Source: Streptomyces sp. D2-8 (GTDB lineage Bacteria; Actinomycetota; Actinomycetes; Streptomycetales; Streptomycetaceae). Taken from it: a stretch of DNA of 64,000 bases. The DNA is taken from assembly GCF_023184515.1 (NCBI RefSeq), contig NZ_JAAHBP010000013.1, positions 124,001 through 188,000 on the forward strand. Direction: 5' to 3'. Shown piece after piece: positions 1 to 8,474 of this stretch. The position numbers were made by a program, and so were the translations under genes. How positions within the stretch are numbered: the first letter of the stretch is position 1; each line of letters starts with the position of its first letter. Below the pieces are notes generated by a model. It had not been told where the DNA came from. It ran no database searches and worked only from the letters and a program-made list of their open reading frames with translations.

Positions 1-1524
1 CGGCTCCGGCGCGGGGGAGCGCCACCGCAGCAGGCCCCGGACGATCCACGTCACCCCGGCGACGACCCCCGACAGCAGGAGGGCCGCGAAGGCGCCCACG
101 AAGAGGCCGGGCCAGAAGTCGGTGGCGAACAGGGGCGGGAGGGCGTTCTCGTCCGCGGCCCTCGGGGCGGCGGCCGGGGTGGACTCGGAGTGCGGCCGGC
201 CGGTGCGCGGGGTCTTGTCGAGGAAGGTCATCAGCGTGTCGAGGCGTTCGCCGAGGAGGTGGTCGTCGGCCTCGTCCGCCCTGCTGTCACCGAGCGTGAC
301 GGAGTCCGGCAGGTCGAAGGACAGGCGGTTGGAGTCCAGGCGCAGCCCGTGGTTGGAGACGTCGATCGTGCCGTCGTCCGGGTCGGCGACGACGTACACC
401 CCGTCCTCGCCCACCTTGGCGTGCACCGCCGCGGCGAACAGCCCCGCGTCGCCGGCCGACTCGCTCTCCGGCGTCTGCGGCACGAGGGAGACGTACACCG
501 GGCCGCCGCCGTCGGAACGCCGGAAGTCCTGGATCCGCTCGTGCAGCCGGTCCAGTTGGCGGGAGCCGAGGACGCGGGGGCTCTCCGGGTCGGCGTACAC
601 CGGGTCCTGCTTCAGACCCGCCGCGACCCGTTCCACCCGGGCGGACAGGTCGGCGGGGGTGGGCGGCTTCGCCGCGCTCGACTTGGTCTGGTCGAAGACG
701 ACGGGAGCGGTGAGGGCGATCGCCGCGGCGGTGAGGACGGCCGCGCCGGGCACGACCCACCGGGGGACGCGCCGCTCGGCCCCGGTACGCCGACGGCTGC
801 GGCGCACGTACCCGGCCGTCAGCACGATCAGCAGCGGTACGCCGGTCAGCAGGCTCCCCGTGAGGAACGACTGGTTCCGGCGGTCGGACGGGCCGATGTA
901 CATCTCGGCGGGCTCGTCGTCCCGGTACGTCTCACGAGCGGCCTCGGCGCGGGCGGTGGCCCGTTCCCCGCCCTGCGCGATGACGTCGACGAAGCGCTCG
1001 AAGCTGAGCAAGGGACCGGCGTCGTAGGCGAGTTCGTACAGCGCGACGGTGGCGGCGGCGTCAGCGGGGACGCGGACACCGTAGGCCGTGGCCTCCGCGA
1101 TATCCGTCCCCTCGATCAGGACGAACAGCCCATCGCGCCCGAGCCGGTCGTGCACCGCGCCGAGCAACTGCTCGCCGTCCGTGCCGCTCTGCATGGGCAG
1201 GACCAGGACGTAGGTCGGGACGCCGGTCCTCTTCGCGAGCCTGGCGAAGTCGGGGGCGGTGGACCGCGGGACCTCGCGGGGGAGTTGGTCGGTGACGTAG
1301 ACCGGGTTCTCGCGGAGGCGGTCGGCGAGGTAGGCGGCCTGGGTGGGGGAGTCGGCGGCGTCGGCCGGGGTGGCGGTTGCGAAGAGAGCCGTCAGTGAGC
1401 AGAGGGCGAGGAGCAGCCGGAGGACGCGGGTCCGGTGGCCGCTCGATGCCCGTACCCGTACCGCGCGTTCACCGCCCTGTACTGCACTGACCGCGTGCGC
1501 CCCGTTCACGGTGACTGCTCTCAC
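1..1524 (-). CDS. Membrane protein with two TPM-like extracytoplasmic repeats (3' end cut by window)
   Basis: The reading frame runs off the left edge of the window, so the C-terminus is missing; at least 508 codons are present. From the GTG start, a G-rich stretch lies about 7 nt upstream. An N-terminal hydrophobic segment ends near TATPADAADS, like a Sec signal. Two similar units follow: one with YLADRLRENPVYV and YVLVLPMQ, and a second after an internal membrane segment with VAAGLKQDPVYAD and VYVSLVPQ. Each ends in a 'DGLFVLIEG'/'DGVYVVADP' strand, reminiscent of TPM-type domains. Another hydrophobic helix sits close to the window edge. The duplication suggests a membrane-anchored protein with two exported sensor or phosphatase-like modules. 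The family assignment is by impression only and the function is unknown. An in-frame GTG five codons downstream (1509) is an alternative start. Confidence 0.75.
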   Translation of the reverse strand, partial: MRAVTVNGAHAVSAVQGGERAVRVRASSGHRTRVLRLLLALCSLTALFATATPADAADSPTQAAYLADRLRENPVYVTDQLPREVPRSTAPDFARLAKRTGVPTYVLVLPMQSGTDGEQLLGAVHDRLGRDGLFVLIEGTDIAEATAYGVRVPADAAATVALYELAYDAGPLLSFERFVDVIAQGGERATARAEAARETYRDDEPAEMYIGPSDRRNQSFLTGSLLTGVPLLIVLTAGYVRRSRRRTGAERRVPRWVVPGAAVLTAAAIALTAPVVFDQTKSSAAKPPTPADLSARVERVAAGLKQDPVYADPESPRVLGSRQLDRLHERIQDFRRSDGGGPVYVSLVPQTPESESAGDAGLFAAAVHAKVGEDGVYVVADPDDGTIDVSNHGLRLDSNRLSFDLPDSVTLGDSRADEADDHLLGERLDTLMTFLDKTPRTGRPHSESTPAAAPRAADENALPPLFATDFWPGLFVGAFAALLLSGVVAGVTWIVRGLLRWRSPAPEP

Positions 1525-1637
1525 CGGTGTGCCCCCCCCGGATGGTCCGATCGCCGTCCGCGCCGCACTCTACTCGGGGCTTCGCGACTGCTACAGATCG
1601 CCCGGACACGTCGAACTCGACGCCCGGCACCGGCGGT

Positions 1638-2354
1638 TCAGCCCAGCTTCGCGTTCTGGGCCTTCACCACCGTCGCCGGGAGCTTCGCGTCGCCCGGCCT
1701 GTCCTGGACCATGGCCATGCCGTCCACGGAGACGTAGACGGCGATGACATCGTCCTTGCGGACGGCCTGGGCGTGCATGGTGTGGGTGATGCCCTGGAAG
1801 GGCATCGTGGAGCGGAAGGCGAGTGACTCGTCACCGGCCTTCGCCACCAACTCCTCGGCGGTGACGGAGTCGTACGTCGTCGTGCCGTTCGCCTTCGCCG
1901 TGAAGCCGCTTCCGCACGAGTCGACGCTCTTGGCCAGCCCGGCGAACGCGGACTCGGCCTTGCCGGGCGCGTACGCCGTGAGCGTGATGTACGTGAACTT
2001 GTTGCCCTGAGGGACATAGTGGGTCAGGTCGCCCTGCGGCCCGCCGAGGGGCAACTGGTTCATCGCGTAGGCCAACGGGGCGCAGGCCGGCTTGTCGACG
2101 GTCACGTCGTCCGGGGACTTGGCGAAGACGTACTTGTCGTCCCCCTTGTCCCTGGAGGTGGCCTTCACGTCCAGCCCCGGCACGTCCGCCTTCGTGATCA
2201 TGAGCTTCGCGAGCCGCTCGTTCGCCGTCACCTGCTTCGCCCGGGTCGCGGTGGGCCGGGGTTCCCCGGGCGCCGCGTCCGAGTCGGCGCTGCCGCCGCA
2301 CGCGGTGAGGGTCAGCAGGGACAGGGTGGAGACGGCGAGCACGGCTCGCTTCAT
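1638..2354 (-). CDS. Secreted lipoprotein, function unknown
   Basis: A 238-residue protein begins at ATG with a GAGGAG ribosome site 7 nt upstream; the longer upstream extension of this frame lacks such a site. The N-terminus MKRAVLAVSTLSLLTLTAC is a classic lipoprotein signal with lipobox LTAC and Cys19 as the lipidated residue, followed by an acidic Ser/Pro linker. The mature part (TNERLAKLMITKADVPG, then a conserved-looking core with CAPLAYAMNQLP and SCGSGF) carries two cysteines that could pair. It resembles the many Streptomyces surface lipoproteins of roughly this size, but no catalytic motif is visible. It lies 113 bp upstream, in the direction of transcription, of the TPM-like membrane protein on the same strand, so the two could be co-transcribed. 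It points away from the pilus operon that starts at 2806. Confidence 0.85.
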   Translation of the reverse strand: MKRAVLAVSTLSLLTLTACGGSADSDAAPGEPRPTATRAKQVTANERLAKLMITKADVPGLDVKATSRDKGDDKYVFAKSPDDVTVDKPACAPLAYAMNQLPLGGPQGDLTHYVPQGNKFTYITLTAYAPGKAESAFAGLAKSVDSCGSGFTAKANGTTTYDSVTAEELVAKAGDESLAFRSTMPFQGITHTMHAQAVRKDDVIAVYVSVDGMAMVQDRPGDAKLPATVVKAQNAKLG

Positions 2355-2805
2355 GGGGCACTCCTCGCAGGGGGCAAAGCGAAGATCATGGCACGGGGAT
2401 TCCGGTATCACGTGAGTGAATGGTGTGGGCCTCGTGGCCTGTAAGTGACGAAGGCCTCGGTCGCCGGACGTCTGTCCACCCGTCGTCCACCCGTGCCGGA
2501 TTCGCTCCCGCACAGCAAACGGCCTGCCCACGTGCCGCCATCAACGGGTTTGTCCAGCAGTGAAGTTGCAGATGGATAACGGCGCGTGCGGTGGGATGCG
2601 TGACGCCGGACGCGCCTTGAGGGGCTTATGTGCGGCTGATACGGTGCGATGGCTTGACGCTCACCCCCAGTGCTGACCATTCGCCCAGGTCGGGCGGGTA
2701 AGTCCGGCCCGCCCCGCACGTGTGCGTGCGGACCGGCGCGGGTGAAGTGTCCAATTTTGAAGGCAAATTGACAGACATCTTCTTGGGTGTACGGGGAGCG
2801 GTTGC
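2355..2805. other. Divergent intergenic region before the pilus operon
   Basis: This 451-bp region separates the minus-strand lipoprotein from the plus-strand pilus operon and should hold both promoters. Its right end is clearly less GC-rich and contains TTGACA at 2768-2773, but no good -10 hexamer follows at 16-18 bp, so no promoter is called. Open frames here on the minus strand overlap the antisense of the SAF gene and have no protein-like composition; I see no convincing gene. Confidence 0.5.
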
Positions 2806-3543
2806 GTGAAGATCCAAGAGCGTACGGGGGCGGGCGCCGGTCGATCCGCAGTTCCGGCTCAGCCGTCGGTCGGTGACCGGCTTCCCACCCCGCCTCGCGA
2901 GCGCAAACCGGCACTGGCCGCGCTCGCGGTGCTGCTGATCCTGGTGGGTGCGCTGGGCGCGACCATGCTCGTGCTCCAGGCCGGCGACCGGATCGAGGTC
3001 GTCAAGGTGACGCAGGCGATCCCCGCGGGCGGCTCCGTCACTACGTCGAACACGACCTCCGTGATGGTTGCCAAGGACGACAGCATCCACTACGTCGAGT
3101 GGGCCCAGCTGAACGATCTGAAGAAGCTGAAGGCCGTCAGCGCCATCCCCGCCGGAGTCGTCGCGGTCGGCGAGATGTTCGGCAGCGAAGCGGGTGTCGC
3201 CGCCGGCAAGGCCACCGTGGGCCTGTCCCTCAAGGCCGGCCAGTACCCGACCGGCATCAAGCAGGGCGACACCGTCGCGGCCTACCGCGTCGGCTCCGCC
3301 TCCGGCTCGTCCAACAGCAACAGCAACTCCTCCTCGTCGTCGGCGTCCAGCAACTCCGTCATCGTCGACAGCGCCCGCGTCACCTACGTCCCGGGCCCGA
3401 AGGACAGCGGCGACGAAATCGTCGGCAGCACCAACCTGGCGGTCACCCTGACCGTCGACAGCGACAAGGCCGCCGACCTGGCCCAGGCCGCCTCCAACGG
3501 CGAGGTCGCTCTCGTCCAGGTCCCCGGTAACTCCGGCAACTAG
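2806..3543 (+). CDS. SAF-domain pilus assembly protein (CpaB/RcpC-like)
   Basis: A 245-residue protein starts at GTG with GGGGAG about 8 nt upstream. Residues about 36-56 form one membrane helix (LAALAVLLILVGALGATML). A SAF-like beta-clip follows, recognisable by VVKVTQAIPAGGSVTTSN, then IPAGVVAVGEM, which is the arrangement of CpaB/RcpC proteins of Tad pili. A Ser/Asn-rich linker (about residues 166-185) separates it from a C-terminal strand-rich part with 'ARVTYVPGP'. In Caulobacter-type systems CpaB acts in the periplasm with the outer-membrane secretin. A Gram-positive has no secretin, so here it may instead bridge the inner-membrane machine and the wall; that is inference. It is the first gene of a nine-gene operon and lies 17 bp before the CpaE-like gene. 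Confidence 0.85.
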   Translation: MKIQERTGAGAGRSAVPAQPSVGDRLPTPPRERKPALAALAVLLILVGALGATMLVLQAGDRIEVVKVTQAIPAGGSVTTSNTTSVMVAKDDSIHYVEWAQLNDLKKLKAVSAIPAGVVAVGEMFGSEAGVAAGKATVGLSLKAGQYPTGIKQGDTVAAYRVGSASGSSNSNSNSSSSSASSNSVIVDSARVTYVPGPKDSGDEIVGSTNLAVTLTVDSDKAADLAQAASNGEVALVQVPGNSGN

Positions 3544-3560
3544 AAGGCGGCACTCGACCC

Positions 3561-4433
3561 ATGGCGCTCATCGCTCTCGCCGCCGACAAGGGTTCCCCCG
3601 GCGTCACCACCGCGGCCGTCGCACTCGCGGCGGTCTGGCCGCGGCGTGTCCTGCTCGCCGAGGCGGACCCGGCGGGCGGTGACCTCGTCTACCGCAGTGC
3701 CGCCGCGCACGGCGGACCGCTCAACCCCAACACCGGCATGCTGTCCATCGCCGCGACCGCGCGCCGCGGCCTCGTGCCCGACCAGCTCTGGGACCACGTC
3801 CAGCCGCTGAGCGGCGGGCTCGAGGTCCTCGTCGGGCTCGGGATCGCCGAACAGGCCGCCGGACTCGCGGGGCTGTGGCCCACCCTCGGGCACGCCTTCA
3901 ACTCCCTCGCCGACTCCCCGAACGCCGCCGCCGACGTCATCGCCGACTGCGGACGCATCAGCGGGGACACCCCCGCCGTGGAGCTGTTCCCGCACGCCGC
4001 GCTCGTGCTGCTCGTCTCGCGCACCGAGCCGGAGGCCATCGCCCGCGTCCGCGACCGCGCCGCCGCCCTCGCCGGCAAGCTGCACGGCGGACCGCGCGGC
4101 GCCGCCAGCCTCGGCACCCCGATGATCGGCGTCGTCCTGATCGCCGACACCGGCACGGCCGGCAAGCTCGCCTCGCAGGTCAACGACATGCTCGTGCACG
4201 CCCAGACCGGCGCCCGCGTGGTCGGCACCATCGCCGACGACCCGGCCGGCGCCGACCAGCTGGCCGGCCGCAAGCGCGGCCGCCTCGACAAGTCGCTGCT
4301 GATCCGCTCGGCCCGCAAGGTCGCCGGCGACCTCTACCAGCAGTACGGCGCCGCCTGGGCCGCCTCCGCCCAGGCCAACCAGGCCCACCACGCCCCGGGC
4401 CAGATGCAGGGCCACGCGGGGGCCGGCGCATGA
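3561..4433 (+). CDS. CpaE-like MinD/ParA-family ATPase of the Tad pilus locus
   Basis: A 290-residue protein with a deviant Walker A at its extreme N-terminus (ALAADKGSPGVTTAAVALAA, residues about 6-25), where the KGSPGVTT core replaces the usual KGGVGKT; this KGxPGxT form is common in actinobacterial CpaE-like proteins. The following 'VLLAEADPAGGD' corresponds to the Asp-rich switch strand of MinD/ParA proteins. The C-terminal half includes DMLVHAQTGARVVGTIADDP, as in MinD-type folds. In Tad systems CpaE is thought to help position the assembly machine. The last codon overlaps the start of the CpaF gene (ATGA), indicating translational coupling. The consensus GK(T/S) lysine is absent, so nucleotide hydrolysis should not be assumed. 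Confidence 0.87.
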   Translation: MALIALAADKGSPGVTTAAVALAAVWPRRVLLAEADPAGGDLVYRSAAAHGGPLNPNTGMLSIAATARRGLVPDQLWDHVQPLSGGLEVLVGLGIAEQAAGLAGLWPTLGHAFNSLADSPNAAADVIADCGRISGDTPAVELFPHAALVLLVSRTEPEAIARVRDRAAALAGKLHGGPRGAASLGTPMIGVVLIADTGTAGKLASQVNDMLVHAQTGARVVGTIADDPAGADQLAGRKRGRLDKSLLIRSARKVAGDLYQQYGAAWAASAQANQAHHAPGQMQGHAGAGA

Positions 4434-5737
4434 CCGCTGTCGACCACCAGTTGGTCAAGCGGTTCCGCCAGGACGCCGGCGACCGCATCGCCGAGCAGCG
4501 CCGACAGGACCAGGTCAACAACGTCACTCCGATGTCCACGGAGGACGAACGGCAGTACGCCCGTGCCGTCATAGCCCAGATCCTGGAGGAGTACGCCCGC
4601 GCCGAGATCAACGCGGGCCGTACGCCGCTGGACGCCGAGACCGAGGAGCAGTACGCGGCCGCCGTGCACGCCGCGCTGTTCGGCGTCGGCCGGCTCCAGC
4701 CGCTGCTGGACAACCCCGAGGTCGAGAACATCGACATCAACGGCTGCGACCAGGTGTTCGTCGGGTACGCCGACGGCCGCGAGGTGCAGGGCGACCCGGT
4801 CGCCGAGACCGACGAGGAGCTCATCGAGCTCATCCAGGTGCTGGGCGCCTACTCGGGCCTGTCCTCACGTCCCTTCGACTCCGCCAACCCGCAGCTCGAC
4901 CTGCGGCTCCCCGACGGTTCGCGACTGTCGGCCGTCATGGACGTCACCCGGCGCCCCGCGCTGTCCATCCGCCGGGCGCGCATGGGCAAGGTGTTCATCT
5001 CCGACCTCGTCGGCAACGGCACGCTGTCGCCCGAGGTCGCCCACTTCATGGCCTGCGCGGTCCGCGCCCGCAAGAACATCATGATCGCCGGCGCCACCAA
5101 CGCCGGTAAGACGACGCTGCTGCGCGCCCTCGCCAACGAGATCCCGCCGCACGAGCGCCTCATCACCGTCGAACGGGCCCTGGAGCTCGGCCTCGACACC
5201 TTCCCCGACCTGCACCCCAACGTGGTCGCCTTCGAGGAGCGCCTGCCCAACTCCGAGGGCCAGGGCACCATCTCGATGGCGGAGCTGGTGCGACGCTCGC
5301 TGCGTATGAACCCCTCCCGCGTCATCGTGGGTGAGGTCCTCGGCGACGAGATCGTCACCATGCTCAACGCGATGTCGCAGGGCAACGACGGCTCCCTGTC
5401 CACGATCCACGCCAACAGCTCGCACGAGGTCTTCAACCGTATTTCCACCTACGCGCTGCAAGCCACGGAACGGCTGCCCATCGAGGCCAGCCAGATGCTG
5501 ATCGCGGGCGCGGTCAACTTCGTCGTCTTCATCCAGCGGCGCAACAACTACGGCAACGGCGGCCGCCTCCAGCGCATGGTCACCTCCGTCCGCGAGGTCA
5601 ACGGCGTCGACGGACGGGTGCTGTCCAGCGAGGTGTTCGCGGAGGCTCCCGACGGCCGGATCGTGCCGCACGCCCCCATCGCCTGCCTGGAGGAACTGAT
5701 GGCACACGGCTACCGGCCGACCGGGACCTGGGGGTGA
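4430..5737 (+). CDS. CpaF/TadA-type secretion ATPase
   Basis: A 435-residue protein starting at the ATG that overlaps the upstream stop (ATGA). The open frame continues far upstream, but that part is antisense-like Arg/Pro-rich sequence and not protein-like. The N-terminal domain (about residues 1-120) is typical of CpaF, with GVGRLQPLLDNPEVENIDIN. The RecA-like domain has Walker A GATNAGKTT near residue 220, an Asp/Glu box and Walker B-like RVIVGEVLGDE, followed by the His box STIHANSS. It powers pilin assembly for the Flp-type pilus at the cytoplasmic face, partnering with TadB/TadC encoded directly downstream. All hallmark motifs and the usual family length are intact, so it should be functional. 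Confidence 0.95.
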   Translation: MTAVDHQLVKRFRQDAGDRIAEQRRQDQVNNVTPMSTEDERQYARAVIAQILEEYARAEINAGRTPLDAETEEQYAAAVHAALFGVGRLQPLLDNPEVENIDINGCDQVFVGYADGREVQGDPVAETDEELIELIQVLGAYSGLSSRPFDSANPQLDLRLPDGSRLSAVMDVTRRPALSIRRARMGKVFISDLVGNGTLSPEVAHFMACAVRARKNIMIAGATNAGKTTLLRALANEIPPHERLITVERALELGLDTFPDLHPNVVAFEERLPNSEGQGTISMAELVRRSLRMNPSRVIVGEVLGDEIVTMLNAMSQGNDGSLSTIHANSSHEVFNRISTYALQATERLPIEASQMLIAGAVNFVVFIQRRNNYGNGGRLQRMVTSVREVNGVDGRVLSSEVFAEAPDGRIVPHAPIACLEELMAHGYRPTGTWG

Positions 5738-5744
5738 GCCGGGG

Positions 5745-6734
5745 ATGAACACGACTCTCGCGGCAATCGGCTCGCTCGGCTCCATGGGCGGCCTGTTCTC
5801 CACCACCGTCCTGTACTCGATAGGCAGCGGCATCGCCGTCGGCGGCGGACTCGCCCTCCTCCTCATCGCCGTACGCGGACTGCCCGCCAAGCCCGACCAC
5901 GAGAAGCAGAAGGCCGCCGAGCGGGCGAGCGAACTGATCCGCTTCGCCGGCCAGCGCGGCTCGCTCGCCGCCATCGTCGGCCTGGTCGTCCTCGTCCTCA
6001 CCCGCTGGGCCGTCGCGGGCATCGCGGCCGGTGTCCTCGTCTTCTTCTGGGACCGCCTGTTCGGCGGTGCCAGTGAGGAACGGGCCGCCATGCGCCGCGT
6101 GGAGGCCCTGGCCTCCTGGACGGAGTCCCTGCGCGACACCATCGCCGGCGCCGTGGGCCTGGAGCAGGCCATCCCGGCCTCCGCCCGCGCCGCGGCCCCC
6201 GTCCTGCGGCCCCACCTCGACGCCCTCGTCGACCGGCTGCGCGCCCGCACCCCGCTGCCCGAGGCGCTCCAGCAGCTCGCCGACGAGATCGACGACGCCT
6301 CCGCAGACATCATCGTCGCGGCCCTCATCCTCAACGCCCGCCTGCGCGGCCCGGGTCTGCGCCAGGTCCTCGGCGCCCTGGCCAAGTCGGCCCGCGAGGA
6401 GGTCGACATGCGCCAGCGCGTCATGGCGCAGCGCGCGTCGACCCGCAGGTCCGTGCAGATCGTCGTCGCGGTCTCCGTCGCCTTCGTCCTCGGCCTGTCG
6501 ATCTTCAACCGCGACTTCGTGGAGCCGTACGGCACGGCCGTCGGCCAGCTCGTCCTGGCCTGTGTCTGCGGCCTGTTCGCGCTCGGCTTCTGGTGGCTGC
6601 GCAAGCTGTCCACCATCGAGACGCCCGAACGCTTCCTGGTCCGCGACGAGGCCTCCGTCCAGTTCGTCCGTCCCAGGACGCCGTCGCAGGCGCAGTCCCA
6701 GCAGCGCCTGCCGCAGGAAGAGGGGGCACGCTGA
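5745..6734 (+). CDS. tadB: TadB-like pilus assembly membrane protein (type II/IV secretion F domain)
   Basis: A 329-residue integral membrane protein with N-terminal helices (LYSIGSGIAVGGGLALLLIA; LAAIVGLVVLVLTRWAVAG), a cytoplasmic F domain (about residues 120-210: ALASWTESLRDTIAGAVGLE through ADIIVAALIL), and C-terminal helices near residues 235-290. This arrangement is that of TadB, the inner-membrane platform protein that works with the CpaF ATPase. It starts 7 bp after cpaF and its stop overlaps the start of the TadC gene. The ribosome site is weak, consistent with translational coupling to the upstream gene. Confidence 0.9.
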   Translation: MNTTLAAIGSLGSMGGLFSTTVLYSIGSGIAVGGGLALLLIAVRGLPAKPDHEKQKAAERASELIRFAGQRGSLAAIVGLVVLVLTRWAVAGIAAGVLVFFWDRLFGGASEERAAMRRVEALASWTESLRDTIAGAVGLEQAIPASARAAAPVLRPHLDALVDRLRARTPLPEALQQLADEIDDASADIIVAALILNARLRGPGLRQVLGALAKSAREEVDMRQRVMAQRASTRRSVQIVVAVSVAFVLGLSIFNRDFVEPYGTAVGQLVLACVCGLFALGFWWLRKLSTIETPERFLVRDEASVQFVRPRTPSQAQSQQRLPQEEGAR

Positions 6735-7657
6735 TGGACCTCACGATGCCGCTCGTCGTCGGCGCCGTCATCGGCCTGGGCATCTACGCCCTCGTCCGCG
6801 CCCTCATGCCCAGCAAGCGCAGCGCGATCTCACAGGTCGCGCGGATCGACGCGATGCGGGCCCGCGGCTCGGCCTACGAGTCCGCGCGCGCCGAGCGCGA
6901 GAAGGGACGCCTGGGCGCGGTGCGGGCCGAAGTCGGCCTGCGCGTCTCGGAGTTCTACCTCCAGCAGGGCTGGGAGCAGCGCTCGCTGCGCGCGGACCTG
7001 GCGGTGCTGGACCGCAGTTGGGAGAAGTTCCTGGCGACGAAGGTGCTGCTGGGCGTGGCCGGTCTGTTCTTCGGCCCGTTCCTGTTCGCCATCGTCTACA
7101 CGCTGGGCTTCGGCAGAAGCCCGATCATCCCGGTCTGGCTGGCCCTGCTCTTCGCGGTCGTCTTCTTCTTCCTGCCCGACCTGGAGGTGCGGCGGGACGC
7201 GGCCGAGAAGCGGCGCGACCTGCGGCGCGTGATCGGCGCGTACCTCGACCTGGTGTCGATGAGCCTCGCCGGCGGACGCGGTCTGCCCGAGGCCCTGATG
7301 GCGGCGGCCGAGATCTCCGACGGCTGGGCCAACCAGCGCATCCGCAACGCCCTGTCCGACGCCCGTATCACCGGCGTCAGCCAGTGGCAGGCGCTCGGCG
7401 CGCTCGGTGAGGAGATCGGCGTCGAGGAGCTCAAGGACCTCTCCGCCTCCCTGGCCCTGGTCGCGGACGACGGTGCCAAGGTCCGTGAGTCCCTCGCCTC
7501 CCGCGCCGAGACCATGCGGCACCGCGAGCTCGCCGAGATCGAGGGCAGCGCGGGCGAGAAGTCCCAGTCGATGCTCGTGGCGCAGCTGCTGCTGTGCGCC
7601 GGGTTCCTGGTGTTCCTGATCTTTCCGGCGGCGATGCGGGTGTTCCAGGTGCAGTGA
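6734..7657 (+). CDS. tadC: TadC-like pilus assembly membrane protein
   Basis: A 307-residue protein begins at the ATG whose first base is the last base of the tadB stop codon (TGATG). It has an N-terminal membrane helix (LVVGAVIGLGIYALVRALM), a central pair of helices (about residues 97-145), a cytoplasmic F domain with IGAYLDLVSMSLAGGRGLPE, and a C-terminal helix (LLCAGFLVFLIFPAAMRVF). TadB and TadC are paralogous platform subunits of Tad pili and normally occur side by side as here. It is followed by 74 bp of non-coding sequence before the pilin gene, the largest gap within the operon; an internal promoter or processing site giving higher pilin expression is possible but not demonstrated. 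Confidence 0.9.
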   Translation: MDLTMPLVVGAVIGLGIYALVRALMPSKRSAISQVARIDAMRARGSAYESARAEREKGRLGAVRAEVGLRVSEFYLQQGWEQRSLRADLAVLDRSWEKFLATKVLLGVAGLFFGPFLFAIVYTLGFGRSPIIPVWLALLFAVVFFFLPDLEVRRDAAEKRRDLRRVIGAYLDLVSMSLAGGRGLPEALMAAAEISDGWANQRIRNALSDARITGVSQWQALGALGEEIGVEELKDLSASLALVADDGAKVRESLASRAETMRHRELAEIEGSAGEKSQSMLVAQLLLCAGFLVFLIFPAAMRVFQVQ

Positions 7658-7731
7658 GCCGTGCATGAGCCTTGCAGCGACCTTCACAACTCCAGAACTT
7701 CCGTGAACCGATTTCGAAAGGACAAGACGTC

Positions 7732-7983
7732 ATGAACGGACGCACCTTCCACACCGGCATCCCTGCCGTGGACTTCCTCGTCACCTTCCTCCAGGCCCGC
7801 ACCGAGCGTGCCCGCTCCGGCGAACTGGACCGCGGTGCCTCCGCGGTCGAGTGGGTCATCATCTCCGCGGTCGTCGTGGCGATCGTCGGTGTCGTGGCCG
7901 CCATCATCAACGCCGCGCTGAGCGAGGGCGCCAACAAGGTCGGCGACTGCATCAAGGGTGCGGACGCGGGCAAGACCTGCTGA
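7732..7983 (+). CDS. flp: Flp-type major pilin precursor
   Basis: An 83-residue prepilin. The ATG at 7732 has AAAGGA about 10 nt upstream and is preferred over an in-frame start 60 bp earlier that has none. The charged leader ends in Gly35, and the mature protein would begin ASAVEWVIISAVVVAIVGVV: cleavage after Gly with Glu at mature position +5 (Glu40), the rule for Flp/type IVb pilins, followed by one hydrophobic helix. The leader of about 35 residues is long compared with proteobacterial Flp pilins. Two cysteines near the C-terminus (CIKGADAGKTC) could form a disulfide. Its peptidase is encoded at 15355-16083. Confidence 0.88.
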   Translation: MNGRTFHTGIPAVDFLVTFLQARTERARSGELDRGASAVEWVIISAVVVAIVGVVAAIINAALSEGANKVGDCIKGADAGKTC

Positions 7984-8012
7984 TCGTCTCAGGGGTAACG
8001 GGGTTCACGGGG

Positions 8013-8474
8013 ATGCCGGCAGAGCTGGGCAGACGAGTGCGTCGCAGGGTGCGGGCCGTACGGAAACGGGCGGCCACCCGCGGCGACTCAGGCATGACCG
8101 CGATCGAGTTCGTGCTGCTCACCCCGGTGCTCTTCTTCATGATCTTCGCGACCGTGCAGTTCGCCCTGTACTTCTTCGCGGACCACGTGGCCCAGGCGGC
8201 GGCCCAGGCCGGAGCCCGCAAGGCCCGCGCCACGGCCGACGAACAGCCCGGCGCGTGGCGCGGCGAGGCGCGGGACGTGGTGGACAGCTACATCCGGCAG
8301 TTGGGCCCGCAGCTGGTGCTGTCTCCGGACGTGACGATGGTGCAGCCGGAGCAGAACACGGTGGGCGTGGAGATCGCGGCGAGGGTACCGACGGTGTTTC
8401 CCGGGCTTGATCTGACGGTGCACGCGCAGTCGGTGGGGCCGGTGGAGCGGTTCGTGCAGGAAGAGGGGAACTGA
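8013..8474 (+). CDS. TadE-like pseudopilin
   Basis: A 153-residue protein with a basic leader, then GDSG|MTAIEFVLLTPVLFF: a prepilin-like cleavage site after Gly27 with Glu at mature +5 and a hydrophobic helix, as in TadE pseudopilins. The extracytoplasmic part (about residues 55-153) is beta-rich. The ATG used follows a short G-run; other in-frame starts upstream would overlap the pilin stop region and lack ribosome sites, so the exact start is uncertain. Pseudopilins TadE/TadF are processed by the prepilin peptidase and are needed for pilus biogenesis in characterised Tad systems. It is directly followed by a second pseudopilin gene with no gap. Confidence 0.82.
   Translation: MPAELGRRVRRRVRAVRKRAATRGDSGMTAIEFVLLTPVLFFMIFATVQFALYFFADHVAQAAAQAGARKARATADEQPGAWRGEARDVVDSYIRQLGPQLVLSPDVTMVQPEQNTVGVEIAARVPTVFPGLDLTVHAQSVGPVERFVQEEGN

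Noticed and set aside
122..1398. Long open frames on the plus strand opposite the first membrane protein.
   Set aside because: Arg/Pro/Ser-rich shadows of the minus-strand gene, whose signal peptide and repeats read naturally; high G+C produces such antisense frames routinely.
2768..2796. Sigma-70-type promoter before the pilus operon (TTGACA).
   Set aside because: No acceptable -10 element at 16-18 bp; the element overlaps the leader of the GTG start.
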